From Defluviicoccus sp. (GTDB taxonomy: Bacteria > Pseudomonadota > Alphaproteobacteria > MPNO01): DNA of 53,413 bases. Positions 16,614 to 25,721 of the stretch are shown here, one piece after another. Within the stretch, counting starts at the first letter, position 1; every line of letters begins with the position of its first letter. The stretch is from NCBI GenBank assembly GCA_022823775.1, contig JAJEHI010000036.1, forward strand, positions 1 through 53,413, read 5' to 3'. The position numbers and the translations under genes are program-made. Below the pieces are notes generated by a model, which made no database searches, was not told the DNA's origin, and saw nothing but the letters and a program-made list of their open reading frames with translations.

Positions 16614-17189
16614 ATGACGAACCGCATCGTGACCCGGCGAAAGGCGGTGGCCGGTCTGGCGGCCGGCGCGGCGGCCTTGCCTCTCCTGGCGAGCGCCGGC
16701 CCGGTGTCCCGCAAGTGCACGCCGAACACGCCCGCGCGGACCGAGGGACCGTACTACACGCCCTCGACGCCGCGCCGCGCCGACCTCCGCGAGCCGGATA
16801 CCGGCGGCGAACCGACGGTCTTGCAAGGATTTGTGCTCACGCCGGATTGCCGGCCCGTCGCGGGCGCGGCGGTCGACCTTTGGCATTGCGACGAGCGGGG
16901 CCGGTACGACAACGAGGGCTTCCGGTATCGCGGGCACCAGCTCGCCGACGCGGGCGGCGCGTTCCGGTTCGAGACGATCCGGCCCGGCCTTTATCCCCGG
17001 CGCGCGCCGCATTTCCACGTCAAGGTGCGGGGCGGGGCGACGCGGCTCCTGACGACCCAGCTCTTCTTTCCCGACCGGCCGTACGACAATATCGGCGACC
17101 CGATCTATCGCGAAGAGCTTCTGCTGCGGCTGGACCGCGAGGACGGCACCTGGTTGGCGCGGTTCGACTTCGTGCTCGCGCCCGCCTGA
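16614..17189 (+). CDS. Exported intradiol ring-cleavage dioxygenase family protein
   Basis: A 191-residue protein of the protocatechuate/catechol 1,2-dioxygenase fold. The N-terminus TRRKAVAGLAAGAAALPLLASAG is a signal peptide with a twin-arginine-like start (one R-R pair, no full SRRxFLK), suggesting export after cofactor insertion. TEGPYY (43-48) is a family hallmark. Fe(III) ligands are visible as Tyr98 (GRYDN), Tyr127 (GLYPRR), His133 and His135 (HFHVK). It should cleave catechol-type rings between the hydroxyls in the periplasm. No downstream beta-ketoadipate genes are adjacent, so it may act on an external aromatic compound. Confidence 0.85.
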   Translation: MTNRIVTRRKAVAGLAAGAAALPLLASAGPVSRKCTPNTPARTEGPYYTPSTPRRADLREPDTGGEPTVLQGFVLTPDCRPVAGAAVDLWHCDERGRYDNEGFRYRGHQLADAGGAFRFETIRPGLYPRRAPHFHVKVRGGATRLLTTQLFFPDRPYDNIGDPIYREELLLRLDREDGTWLARFDFVLAPA

Positions 17190-17266
17190 GGCGCGGCGCT
17201 GGACGGCGCCGCCCCGGACAGCGATAGTCGAGCCATGCGGCACGACGGCGAAAAGGGGCGAAGCGA

Positions 17267-17650
17267 ATGGGCGCGACTCACGTCACGGTAACCGTTCGGA
17301 ACCCGGCCGACCCGGAGAAATGCTGGGAGGGGCTTTTCCTGGTCGATACGGGCGCGACCGACTCCCTGGTGCCGGGGCCGCATCTGGACGCCATCGGGCT
17401 CAAGCCCAGGGGGAAGCGGGTCTACGAACTGGCGGACGGGAGCGAGATCGTCATGGACATCACGGTCGGCGAGATCGAATTCATGGGGGAAACCGTCGGC
17501 GGGACGATCCTCTACGGCGCGGCCGACACCGAGCCCCTTCTCGGGGTGACCGCTCTCGAGTCGGTCGGCATCGAGGTCGATCCGGTCAGCCAGCGGCTGG
17601 AAAGGCTTCCCGCCGTGCGCCTCAAGGGCGTCCGGGCCGGTGTCGGGTGA
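17267..17650 (+). CDS. Retropepsin-like aspartyl protease family protein
   Basis: A 127-residue single-domain protein. LVDTGATDSLVP at 26-37 is the DTGA catalytic motif of clan AA aspartic proteases; the flap-like strand YELADGSEI and the closing LLGVTALESVGIEVD match the second hydrophobic-hydrophobic-glycine motif. Such small proteins dimerise to form one active site. There is no signal or membrane anchor, so it is probably cytoplasmic. AAGGGG precedes the ATG. The biological substrate is unknown. It lies downstream of the intradiol dioxygenase on the same strand, 77 bp away. Confidence 0.8.
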   Translation: MGATHVTVTVRNPADPEKCWEGLFLVDTGATDSLVPGPHLDAIGLKPRGKRVYELADGSEIVMDITVGEIEFMGETVGGTILYGAADTEPLLGVTALESVGIEVDPVSQRLERLPAVRLKGVRAGVG

Positions 17651-17716
17651 CGAAGCCGCCGCGCCGGCAGATGTCCCCACTCGTTCCACGACCGGCGGAT
17701 ATGCGGGTCACCCCAG

Positions 17717-19789
17717 TCACGCAGGACGCACCCAGACCGCCGTGTCGTGATAGACGGCGCCGCCAAAGGGCGGGCCGGGCTCGGCGCTGACCAGCGCGTT
17801 TACGCCGAGCCCTTCCTCGAAGGCGGCGTTCGGCCAGATGCTTTCGACGATCGCCACGCCGCGCTGCAAGCCGTCGAACTCCTCGGCGTGGACGACGATG
17901 CTGGCCCTCCGGTTGCCGATCCGCACGCGGTCGCCGTCGCTCGCGCCCATCGCCTCCAGGTCCCCGGGATGCAGCTTGACCGTCGGCCGCCCCTCGCGCC
18001 CCTGCGAGGTCGGCGTCTCGGTGAAGCTTGAGTTGAGATAGTTCCGGGACGGCGCGGTCACGAGCCGGAAGGGGCGTTCGTCGTCCGCCTCGTCCACGAT
18101 CGCGAAATGATCGGGAAGCCTGGGCATCCGGTTGGAGTCGCGGCCGACCGCGGACCAGTCCGGGCGGAAGCGGAACCTTCCGTCGGGGTGGCCGAACCCG
18201 TCGCGGAAACGCATCCCTTCGGACGGTTTGGCGCAGTCGATCCAGCGCCCGTCCGCCGCCGTCTCCGCGTCGCCGAGCCCGGAGGCCTTGAGCGTCGCGT
18301 CGATCATCTCCCATGCCGTCATGCGGAAGCCGGGGTGATCGGCGCCGAGGCGCTGCGCCAGTCCGCACAGGACCTCGTGGTTCGACCGGCATTCGCCGAG
18401 CGGCTCGATGACCCGGCGCGCGATCTGGAGATAGGTGTGGCCGCCGGCGGCGTACATGTCGTCATGTTCCAGGAACGTCGTCGCGGGCAGGACGATGTCG
18501 GCCATCGCCGCGGTCTCGGTCATGAACTGCTCGTGGACGCATACGAACAGGTCGTCGCGCAGGAACCCTTCGCGCACCTTCGTCGTTTCCGGCGCGACCA
18601 TCATCGGGTTGGTGTTCTGGACGAACATCGCCTTGACCGGCCGCCGGTCCGTCCCGTCGCGCGGATCGCCGGTCAGGACCGGACCGATGCGCGCCTGGTC
18701 GAGCACCCGGGTGGACTTGTCCATCGCGTCGAGGCCGCGGATCAGCGTGAAATCGACCGGGAAGAGGTCGGCGTTCGAATAGAGCGCGCCGCCTCCGCGA
18801 TGGCGCCACTTGCCGGCGACGGTCGGAATGCAGGTGACGGCGTGCATGCTGGCCGCGCCGTTGCGCGAGCGCGTGAAACCGTAGCCGACCCGCATATAGG
18901 CGCGCTCCGTTCGCCCGTAAAGCGCGGCGAAATCCTCGATTTCGGCGGCGGAGAGGCCCGTGATCTCGGCGGCCCAGCCCGGCCCGCGGGATTGCAGATG
19001 GGCCTCCAGCTCGGCCGGGCAGTCGGCGTATTCCTCCATGAAATCCCGGTCGGCGTAACCGTCGCGGAACAGGACGTGCATGACGGCGCTGGCGAGGGCC
19101 CCATCGGTTCCGGGCCTGAGCGCCAGGTGCAAGTCCGCCTGTTCGGCCGTGCCGGTGCGGTAGGGATCGACGACGACCAGCTTCGCGTCCCGGCTTCTGC
19201 GCGCCCGCGCGATATGGGTCATCACGTTGACCTGGGTGTTCACCGGATTGCCGCCCCAGACCACGATCAGGTCGGCGTCCTGCATTTCCCGCGAGTCGGT
19301 GCCGTACTTGACGCCTACCCCGGCGCGCCACCCGGCATCGGCCAGCGCGACGCAAAAGGTGGAATGCTGGCGCGCATAGCGCATGGCGTGGCGCAGCCGG
19401 TCGATGCCGTCGCGCTGCACGAGCCCCATCGTGCCGGCGTAGAAATAGGGCCAGACGGCTTCGCCGCCCCACTCGTCGGCCACGGTCTTCAACCGGTCCG
19501 CGACCTCGTCCAGCGCCTCGTCCCAGCCGATCGGAGCGAACGCCTCGATGCCCGTGCCCTTGCCGCCGACGCGCCGCAGCGGCGTCGTCAGGCGGGCCGG
19601 GTGATGCACCCGCTCGGCGTAGCGGGCGACTTTCGCGCAGACCACGCCGGCGGTGTAGGGGTTGCTCTTCGCGCCGTGGACGCGGCCGACGGTCCGCGCG
19701 TCGAGCCGTTCGACGTCCAGCGCGCAGGCGCTCGGGCAATCGTGCGGGCAGGTCGAGGGAACGATCTCTGGCGCGGCGTCGAGCGGCAT
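17717..19789 (-). CDS. Molybdopterin-dependent oxidoreductase (MopB family, Fe4S4-containing)
   Basis: A 690-residue enzyme of the DMSO reductase family. Cys14, Cys18, Cys22 and Cys52 (CPHDCPSAC ... VCAK) bind an N-terminal [4Fe-4S] cluster. Further on are VVWGGNPVNTQVN, DPYRTGTAEQADLHLALRPGTDGAL (pterin binding), FVQNTNPMM, and a C-terminal molydopterin-dinucleotide-binding domain (FRLVTAPSRNYLNSSF to the end). No twin-arginine signal is present. ATG 19789 has GGGAG upstream; a start 22 codons earlier adds arginine-rich sequence and was rejected. Sequence features suit the anaerobic dehydrogenase group close to BisC/thiosulfate-reductase-like proteins. Substrate unknown. Confidence 0.88.
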   Translation of the reverse strand: MPLDAAPEIVPSTCPHDCPSACALDVERLDARTVGRVHGAKSNPYTAGVVCAKVARYAERVHHPARLTTPLRRVGGKGTGIEAFAPIGWDEALDEVADRLKTVADEWGGEAVWPYFYAGTMGLVQRDGIDRLRHAMRYARQHSTFCVALADAGWRAGVGVKYGTDSREMQDADLIVVWGGNPVNTQVNVMTHIARARRSRDAKLVVVDPYRTGTAEQADLHLALRPGTDGALASAVMHVLFRDGYADRDFMEEYADCPAELEAHLQSRGPGWAAEITGLSAAEIEDFAALYGRTERAYMRVGYGFTRSRNGAASMHAVTCIPTVAGKWRHRGGGALYSNADLFPVDFTLIRGLDAMDKSTRVLDQARIGPVLTGDPRDGTDRRPVKAMFVQNTNPMMVAPETTKVREGFLRDDLFVCVHEQFMTETAAMADIVLPATTFLEHDDMYAAGGHTYLQIARRVIEPLGECRSNHEVLCGLAQRLGADHPGFRMTAWEMIDATLKASGLGDAETAADGRWIDCAKPSEGMRFRDGFGHPDGRFRFRPDWSAVGRDSNRMPRLPDHFAIVDEADDERPFRLVTAPSRNYLNSSFTETPTSQGREGRPTVKLHPGDLEAMGASDGDRVRIGNRRASIVVHAEEFDGLQRGVAIVESIWPNAAFEEGLGVNALVSAEPGPPFGGAVYHDTAVWVRPA

Positions 19790-19951
19790 CGCGCGGGTCT
19801 CCCGGCGGCGGCGCGGAATGCGGAATCTAGGTGTGTCCGCCCGGCCGGGCAACACAGGCGATGCGGAGCTTCCCCAAGATTGACACCGAGTCGGGCGTCG
19901 GGCACCGTTTCGATTGCATAGCCCAACGGAAATGCCCCAAAGGAGGAAGGA

Positions 19952-20929
19952 ATGAGACTAGCGCTCACAGTCGCGACGGTCGCCGGTGCCGCGTGCCTCG
20001 CGGCAACCGTCGCCACGGCCGCGGAAACCAGTTTCAAGGCCGGCTACTTCATCAGCAACAAGCAGTCGCTCACCCGCCAGGCTTTCGATGCGTTCGTCGC
20101 CAAGGTCAACGCCGACGGCAAGGGGCTGATCCAGATCGGGCAGGTGGTGGGACCGGAAGCCATTCCGTCGCGCCAGCTCGGCAACGCGGTGAAGACCGGG
20201 CTGCTCGACCTCGCCGGCACGCCGCCGGCCTACATGGCGAACCTGGTCAAGCTCGCCACCGGGTTCACGCCGACCACCAAGTCGGCGCCCGAGATGCGCA
20301 AGAACGGCGCCTGGGACATCTTCAAGGACCTGTTCGCCAAGCAGGCCAACATGCACCTCCTGTCGATGTACGGCGGCGATATCGTTTTCCACATCTACTC
20401 CAACAAGGAGATCAAGTCGCTGGCCGACTTCAAGGGCCTCAAGATGCGCACGTCGAACACCTACAAGGCGTTCTTCGACGCGCTCGGGGCGCGCACCCTG
20501 AACATGCCGCGGCGCGAGATCTTCACCTCCATGGAGCGCGGCGCGGTCGACGCCTATGCAAACCTCGACAGCGAGGTGATGGCGCTGGGCTGGTTCGAGG
20601 TGTCGAAGTACAAGCTGCTGCCGGGCTTCTACCACCCGATCATCGTGGTCGGCGTCAACATCGGCAAATGGAACAAGCTGAACGCGAAGCAGCGGGACGT
20701 GCTGACCAAGACCGGCCTCTATCTGGAGAACGAGCTTTCCGCCGACCTCGGCAGGAAAGATCGGGCGATCGGAGAAAGGCTGATCAGCGAGAAGGGGATG
20801 AAGCTGCTCAAGCTGTCCGACGCCGACACCAAGAAGTTCCTCGATATCGCCTACACCGCGCAATGGGACGTGGTGGAGAAGCGCGATCCGGTCGTCGGCA
20901 AGAAGCTGCGCGCCCTGATCGGCAAGTAA
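19952..20929 (+). CDS. dctP: TRAP transporter substrate-binding protein (DctP family)
   Basis: A 325-residue periplasmic solute receptor. A signal peptide occupies about residues 1-23, with a likely cut after ATA. The mature protein has the DctP fold: VGPEAIPSRQLGNAVKTGLLDLAG in the first domain, LADFKGLKMRTSNTYKAFFDALGARTLNMPRREIFTSMERGAVDAY with the carboxylate-binding arginine region and the ER-G-x-VD-x motif. A strong AAAGGAGG precedes the ATG. It heads a TRAP operon with DctQ and DctM downstream. The ligand is probably an organic acid, but it cannot be specified. Confidence 0.92.
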   Translation: MRLALTVATVAGAACLAATVATAAETSFKAGYFISNKQSLTRQAFDAFVAKVNADGKGLIQIGQVVGPEAIPSRQLGNAVKTGLLDLAGTPPAYMANLVKLATGFTPTTKSAPEMRKNGAWDIFKDLFAKQANMHLLSMYGGDIVFHIYSNKEIKSLADFKGLKMRTSNTYKAFFDALGARTLNMPRREIFTSMERGAVDAYANLDSEVMALGWFEVSKYKLLPGFYHPIIVVGVNIGKWNKLNAKQRDVLTKTGLYLENELSADLGRKDRAIGERLISEKGMKLLKLSDADTKKFLDIAYTAQWDVVEKRDPVVGKKLRALIGK

Positions 20930-21001
20930 CGTCGCGGACGGGGCGGCGGCGCGCGGGCATTCCGGGCCGCGCTCCGCCGCCAACCGCGTTGGGGCGGTCG
21001 G

Positions 21002-21526
21002 ATGTGGAAAACCGGCGGTCTGTTTGACCGGCTGCTCGGCCTGACCGGGGCCCTGCCCGGCGTGATCGTGGCCCTGCTCGCGGTCGGCGTCGCCGCCGAG
21101 GTGGTGGCGCGCAACCTCGGCCTGTCCGGTTTCTACTGGATGCTGGAGGCCGTCGAATACGGGTTGCTGACGCTGACCATGGTGGGCGCGGCCTATGTGC
21201 TGAGCATCGGGCGCCACGTCACCGTCGACCTCGTGCTCTCCGCGTTGCCGCCCGGCGTCTACCGTTACTTCCGGATCGGCATCAACCTCGTCATCGTCGT
21301 GGCGGCGGCGGTTATCGTCTATTACGGCGCGATCACCACCCACCTCGCCTGGGTCGAGGATTCCACGCTCTACAAATCGTTCGACATCAAGGAATGGATC
21401 CCGATGGCGGTGGTGCCGGGCGGGATGGCTCTGTTCCTGATCGAGGCGGTGCGCCAGCTGGTTCGCTCTCTCGGCCCGGATGCCGGCGAAACGGCACCGC
21501 GCGGCGAGCGGCCGGAGGCGTTCTGA
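21002..21526 (+). CDS. dctQ: TRAP transporter small permease (DctQ family)
   Basis: A 174-residue inner-membrane protein with four predicted TM segments: about 18-40 (ALPGVIVALLAVGVAAEVVA), 50-72 (MLEAVEYGLLTLTMVGAAYVL), 93-112 and 133-153. HVTVDLVLSALP after TM2 is the conserved DctQ loop. It pairs with DctM to form the permease that couples uptake to a sodium or proton gradient. It is located between the receptor and large-subunit genes; the DctM start follows its stop by only 3 nt. Confidence 0.92.
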   Translation: MWKTGGLFDRLLGLTGALPGVIVALLAVGVAAEVVARNLGLSGFYWMLEAVEYGLLTLTMVGAAYVLSIGRHVTVDLVLSALPPGVYRYFRIGINLVIVVAAAVIVYYGAITTHLAWVEDSTLYKSFDIKEWIPMAVVPGGMALFLIEAVRQLVRSLGPDAGETAPRGERPEAF

Positions 21527-21529
21527 ACG

Positions 21530-22846
21530 ATGGAGTGGTACTGGGCGCTCCTGTTCCTGCTGGGCATGGTGCTGGTGCCGATGTTCCTCGGCGTGCCGGT
21601 CGCGATCGCCTTCCTCTCCGCCAATATCATCGGCGCGTTCCTGTTCCTCGGCGGCGGGGCGGGGCTGATCCAGCTCGAGCGCAACGTGGTCGACGGGCTG
21701 GTGCGTTTCGCCCTGGCGCCGGTCGCCATGTTCATCCTGATGGGCGAGATCCTTTTCCATACCGGCGTGGCGATACGCGCCATCGACGCGGTCGACCGGC
21801 TGATCGCCCGGGTGCCGGGAAGGCTGTCGCTGGTGGCGGTGGCGGGCGGCACGGTGTTCTCGACTCTGTCGGGCTCCAGCATGGCCAATACGGCGCTGCT
21901 CGGCACCACGCTGATGCCCGAGATGCGCCGCCGCGGCTACCACAACTCGATGGCGATGGGTCCGATCCTCGGCACCGGCGGGATCGCCATGCTGATCCCG
22001 CCGTCGAGCCTAGCGGTGCTGTTGGGCAGCCTGTCGGGGATCTCGATCGCCGCCATCCTGATCGCCGGCGCGATTCCCGGGCTGATCATGGCCGCGGTCC
22101 ACTTCTCCTACGTGATGATCCGCTGCCGGCTCAACCCCGCGCTCGCCCCGCGCTACGACATGCCGGACGTGAGCGCATGGCAGCGCGTCCGCCCGGTGCT
22201 GATCTACGTGGTGCCGCTGCTCGGCCTGTTCGCGGTGGTCGTCGGCAGCATCCTTGTCGGCGTGGCCACCCCGACCGAATCCGCTTCGCTCGGCGCGATC
22301 GGGGCGGTGTTGGCGGCCGCCTGCTACCGCTCGCTTACCTGGAAGGGTCTCTGGACCGCCATGGTCGAGACCGGAAAGCTCGCGGTGATGATCTATTTCA
22401 TCATCGCGGCATCGCTCACCTTCTCGCAGATACTGTCGTTCTCCGGCGCGACGACCGGGCTTCTCTCGCTGATCCAGCAGATCGACCCGACGCCGCTCTC
22501 CCTCCTGATCGCGATGATGGCGCTGATGCTGCTGATGGGCTGCTTCATGGACCCGGTCAGCATCATGCTGATCACGCTGCCGTTCTTCATCCCGCTGGCC
22601 GAGCTGATCCGCATCGACCTGATCTGGTTCGGGGTGCTGATGCTGCTGGCGCTCGAGATCGGCCAGACCACCCCGCCCTTCGGCATGCTGCTGTTCGTGA
22701 TGCGCGGCGTCGCCCCGCCCGAGACCACGATGGGCCAGATCTACGCCGCGGTCGCGCCCTTCGTGTTGCTCGAGGTCGGCATCCTTGCCTTTCTGATGGC
22801 GGTGCCCGCCGCCGTAACCTGGCTGCCGCAACTCATGGCCGGATAG
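21530..22846 (+). CDS. dctM: TRAP transporter large permease (DctM family)
   Basis: A 438-residue membrane protein with about 12 hydrophobic helices. FLGVPVAIAFLSANIIGAF, FILMGEILFHTGVAIRAIDAVDRL, SGSSMANTALLGTTLMPEM, GIAMLIPPSSLAVLLG and VGVATPTESASLGAIGAV are the standard DctM landmarks, including the two discontinuous-helix regions of the ion-transporter superfamily. It catalyses ion-driven import with DctQ and the receptor. An imperfect 7-bp stem (GGTTGCC / GGCAACC, 22856-22885) lies between its stop and the next gene. Confidence 0.93.
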   Translation: MEWYWALLFLLGMVLVPMFLGVPVAIAFLSANIIGAFLFLGGGAGLIQLERNVVDGLVRFALAPVAMFILMGEILFHTGVAIRAIDAVDRLIARVPGRLSLVAVAGGTVFSTLSGSSMANTALLGTTLMPEMRRRGYHNSMAMGPILGTGGIAMLIPPSSLAVLLGSLSGISIAAILIAGAIPGLIMAAVHFSYVMIRCRLNPALAPRYDMPDVSAWQRVRPVLIYVVPLLGLFAVVVGSILVGVATPTESASLGAIGAVLAAACYRSLTWKGLWTAMVETGKLAVMIYFIIAASLTFSQILSFSGATTGLLSLIQQIDPTPLSLLIAMMALMLLMGCFMDPVSIMLITLPFFIPLAELIRIDLIWFGVLMLLALEIGQTTPPFGMLLFVMRGVAPPETTMGQIYAAVAPFVLLEVGILAFLMAVPAAVTWLPQLMAG

Positions 22847-22924
22847 GCGGACGGCGGTTGCCAGCGCAGGTCCCGGCGGGCAACCTTCCGGCAATAGACG
22901 ACCTCATCGGCGGAGCGGATTTCA

Positions 22925-23656
22925 ATGCAACTCGAGGACAAGGTCGCCGTCGTTACCGGCGCGGCCTCCGGCTTCGGCGAAGCCATCGCCCGGCGCTATG
23001 CCCGGGAGGGCGCCCGTGTCGTCATAGCCGACCTGAACGACCAGACGGGAGGCAGGATCGCGGACGAGATCGGCGGCGCCTATGTCCATGCCGACGTTTC
23101 CGACCGGGACGACGTGCGCGCGACGGTGCGGACGGCGGTCGACCGCTACGGCCGGCTCGACACGATGGTCAACAATGCCGGCGTCACCCATGTCAACCGG
23201 CCGATGCTGGAGGTGGGCGAAGAGGAGTTCGACCGCATCTTCGAGGTCAACGTCAAGGCGATCTATCTGGCGGCGATCGAGGTCGTGCCGCTGATGCGCG
23301 AGCAGGGCGGCGGCTGCATTATCAACACGGCATCGACGGCGGGGCTCCGCCCGCGCCCCGGCCTCACCTGGTACAACGCGTCCAAGGGCGCGGCGATCAC
23401 GATGACCAAGTCCATGGCCGCCGAGCTCGGGCCTGACAATATCCGGGTCAACGCGCTTTGCCCGGTCGCGGGAGACACGCCGCTGTTGCCGTCCTTCCTG
23501 GGCGCCAATACCCGGGAGGCCTTCGAGGCGACGGTGCCCCTCGGCCGCCTCTCGACATCGGAGGACGTCGCCAAGGCGGCGCTGTGGCTGGCGAGCGACG
23601 AGGCGAGCTTCATCACCGGGGTCGCGCTCGAGGTGGACGGAGGCCGCTGCGTCTAG
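22925..23656 (+). CDS. SDR family oxidoreductase (FabG/glucose-dehydrogenase type)
   Basis: A 243-residue classical short-chain dehydrogenase. TGAASGFGEAIARRY is the NAD(P)-binding motif and IADLNDQTGG gives an acidic residue after beta-2, suggesting NAD preference. NNAG is present, the catalytic Ser is in NTASTAG, and YNASK is the active site. The C-terminal VALEVDGGRCV is typical. GGAG precedes the ATG. It follows the TRAP genes by 78 bp on the same strand, so it probably oxidises the imported compound or its first product. Confidence 0.88.
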   Translation: MQLEDKVAVVTGAASGFGEAIARRYAREGARVVIADLNDQTGGRIADEIGGAYVHADVSDRDDVRATVRTAVDRYGRLDTMVNNAGVTHVNRPMLEVGEEEFDRIFEVNVKAIYLAAIEVVPLMREQGGGCIINTASTAGLRPRPGLTWYNASKGAAITMTKSMAAELGPDNIRVNALCPVAGDTPLLPSFLGANTREAFEATVPLGRLSTSEDVAKAALWLASDEASFITGVALEVDGGRCV

Positions 23657-23696
23657 CGGCGACGGAGCCAGGCCGAAACGACGGAGGAGAGGGCAT

Positions 23697-24152
23697 ATGA
23701 TCGAGACCAAGGGCGTGGTGCACTTCACGATTCCGGTCACCGATCCGGAGCGGAGCGAGAAGTTCTACCGAGAAGTGCTCGGGCTGGAGACCATTCAGGT
23801 GGTGCCGCCGATCGGGATGGTGTTCATGAAATCGGGCGAAGACCATGTCATCCTGACGCGCAGCAAGACGCCGGTCGATCCCAACCCCGGCAAGGAGTTC
23901 CTGATCCATCACGCGTTCCGGGTCGAGCTCGACGCCTATGACGACGCCAAGCGGCAACTCGCCGAGCAGGGCATCGAGATCATCTTCGAGGAGGAACGGC
24001 ACGAGGGCGTGTTCCACGGCCGCCAGTGCTATTTCCACGACCCGGACCGCAACGTGCTCGAGATCATCGCGCTCGAGAAGATCGGCGAGGGCTTCGGCGA
24101 CGCCGCGCGGCAACCCGGTTTTTCGCCGTTCTCTTCGGAAGAGGCCGGCTAG
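23697..24152 (+). CDS. VOC superfamily protein (glyoxalase/extradiol dioxygenase fold)
   Basis: A 151-residue vicinal-oxygen-chelate protein. The first beta-alpha-beta module starts VVHFTIPVTDPERSEKFYREVLGL with a metal-ligand His; the second includes HHAFRVELDAYDDAKRQL, and FHDPDRNVLEIIAL supplies the final Glu ligand. It could be a metal-dependent lyase, isomerase or dioxygenase. GGAGGAG precedes the ATG. It sits between two SDR genes in the TRAP-led cluster, supporting a role in a short catabolic route. Confidence 0.85.
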   Translation: MIETKGVVHFTIPVTDPERSEKFYREVLGLETIQVVPPIGMVFMKSGEDHVILTRSKTPVDPNPGKEFLIHHAFRVELDAYDDAKRQLAEQGIEIIFEEERHEGVFHGRQCYFHDPDRNVLEIIALEKIGEGFGDAARQPGFSPFSSEEAG

Positions 24153-24173
24153 GCCCCGGGACGGTCGGCGGAC

Positions 24174-25007
24174 ATGGGCGGCAAGCTGCGGGACAGGGTC
24201 GTCATCGTCGTGGGCGCGGGCTCGGTCGGGCCCGGCTGGGGCAACGGCAAGGCGGCGGCGGTCCTGTTCGCGCGCGAAGGGGCGAAGGTTCTGGCGGTCG
24301 ACATCGACGCGGACGCCGCCGAGGAGACGGCCGGCATCGTCGCCGGCGAGGGCGGCATTGCCGAGACCTTCGTCGCGGATGTCAGCCGGGCGGACCGGGT
24401 CGATGCGATGGTGGAAGCCTGCCTGGACCGGTTCGGTCGGATCGACGTGCTGCACAACAATGTCGGGATCGTCGCGCCCAAACCGACCGTCGAGGTCGAC
24501 GACGCGGAATGGGATCGGATTGCCGCGGTCAACCTGAAGAGCATGTTCCTGACCTGCCGCGCGGTGCTGCCGGCGATGGAACGGAACGAATACCGCGTCG
24601 ACGCCGAAGGCCGCAGAATCGGCCGGGGCGCCATCGTCAATATCTCGTCTGTCTCCGGCATCCGCTGGACCGGCGTTCCCTACGTCACCTACTCGGTCAC
24701 CAAGGGCGCCGTCCTGCCGCTGACCCGGTCGATCGCGCTGGAATACGCGGAGAAGGGCATCCGCGCCAACGCGATCCTGCCGGGTTTGATGAACACCCCG
24801 ATGATCGTCGAGCCCCTGAAGGAGGCCTATGGCGGGGGCGATGTCGGCCGGATGGTCGAGGCTCGCGACGCGCAATGCCCCACCGGCTATATGGGCGACG
24901 GCTGGGACGTCGCCCACGCCGCACTGTTCCTCGCCAGCGACGACGCCCGTTACGTCACCGGAGCCGAGCTGGTGGTGGATGGGGGGATCAGCGCCAAGCT
25001 TGTGTAA
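24174..25007 (+). CDS. SDR family oxidoreductase
   Basis: A 277-residue short-chain dehydrogenase. The N-terminal motif is unusual, GAGSVGPGWGNGKA, with an insertion inside the usual TGxxxGxG stretch. NNVG replaces NNAG. Catalytic Ser is in NISSVSGIRW and the YxxxK site is YSVTK. The end VTGAELVVDGGISAKLV is canonical. VDIDADAAEE places an Asp after beta-2, consistent with NAD use. It starts 22 bp after the VOC gene and closes the TRAP-SDR-VOC-SDR cluster. Confidence 0.88.
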   Translation: MGGKLRDRVVIVVGAGSVGPGWGNGKAAAVLFAREGAKVLAVDIDADAAEETAGIVAGEGGIAETFVADVSRADRVDAMVEACLDRFGRIDVLHNNVGIVAPKPTVEVDDAEWDRIAAVNLKSMFLTCRAVLPAMERNEYRVDAEGRRIGRGAIVNISSVSGIRWTGVPYVTYSVTKGAVLPLTRSIALEYAEKGIRANAILPGLMNTPMIVEPLKEAYGGGDVGRMVEARDAQCPTGYMGDGWDVAHAALFLASDDARYVTGAELVVDGGISAKLV

Positions 25008-25066
25008 CGACGTCCGAAAACGCCGCCATCGGACCCTCCGTTTCGTCTGAGCATCGCACTCAGGAA

Positions 25067-25411
25067 TCAAACAGCGGCCACGAGCATGATCTCGACCTGC
25101 GTGCCCGGCGTCAATTCGACACCGACGGCGGCGCGCGCGGGCAGACAGGCGGGGTCGAGCCAGGCCATCCAGACCTCGTTCATCGCGTCCTTCTGCGAAA
25201 GATCGGCCATATAGACCGTCGCGGACAGAATGCGCGACTTATCGGTGCCCGCTTCCGCAAGAAAGCCGTCGATCTGCGCGAGGACTTGCTCGGTCTGGCC
25301 CTTGACGTCCGCTGTCTTGTCCTGGGCGACGATGCCCGAAAGATAGGCCAGGCCGCCATGCACAACCGCGCGGGCGTTCCAGGCGCCCGGCTTTATTCTG
25401 TCGATGGTCAT
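25067..25411 (-). CDS. RidA/YjgF/UK114 family protein
   Basis: A 114-residue trimeric enamine/imine deaminase-fold protein. The conserved arginine lies in PARAAVGVELT and the glutamate in VEIMLVAAV at the C-terminus, the two residues used by RidA to hydrolyse reactive 2-aminoacrylate-type imines. HGGLAYLSGIVA and QTEQVLAQIDGFLAEAG are also typical. ATG 25411 follows AAGGAG; the longer open frame upstream has no family similarity. It is separate from, and antiparallel to, the TRAP cluster. It may be a general house-cleaning protein or a specialised member. Confidence 0.88.
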   Translation of the reverse strand: MTIDRIKPGAWNARAVVHGGLAYLSGIVAQDKTADVKGQTEQVLAQIDGFLAEAGTDKSRILSATVYMADLSQKDAMNEVWMAWLDPACLPARAAVGVELTPGTQVEIMLVAAV

Positions 25412-25721
25412 CGCTCGCTCCTTTCCAGCGCCCTTGCAATCGATGGTAGCCAACATCGGCCCGGATGGCGAACGCGGGTCGGCAGAATCGATACCGAACG
25501 CCGACATGCCGGGTTCGTCGCCGTCCTCGTCGTCCTTTTCGATCTTTGCCCTGGCGATGGCTCCTATCCGGTTACGCTCACGCGATCGGATTTGTTCGGC
25601 CAGACGGCGATCTCGCGCTGTACACGATGGCCGCCGTGTGGGATGACTCTGACGTCGTTCTGCAACCGGTTTGTCCCAAATGCAGTTCCCCCGAAACAGC
25701 ACGAGCCGGCAGTAAGGATCG
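25412..25721. other. Intergenic region between divergent RidA and phosphate permease genes
   Basis: A 310-bp spacer with no frame showing recognisable protein sequence, no tRNA and no strong hairpin. It should carry promoters for both flanking genes. GC content falls towards the right side, matching the less GC-rich phosphate permease gene. Confidence 0.4.

Noticed and set aside
17717..19921. Long plus-strand open frame opposite the molybdopterin oxidoreductase
   Set aside because: Composition is low-complexity Arg/Val/Gly and has no motif; the minus-strand frame has an intact Fe4S4 site and domains.
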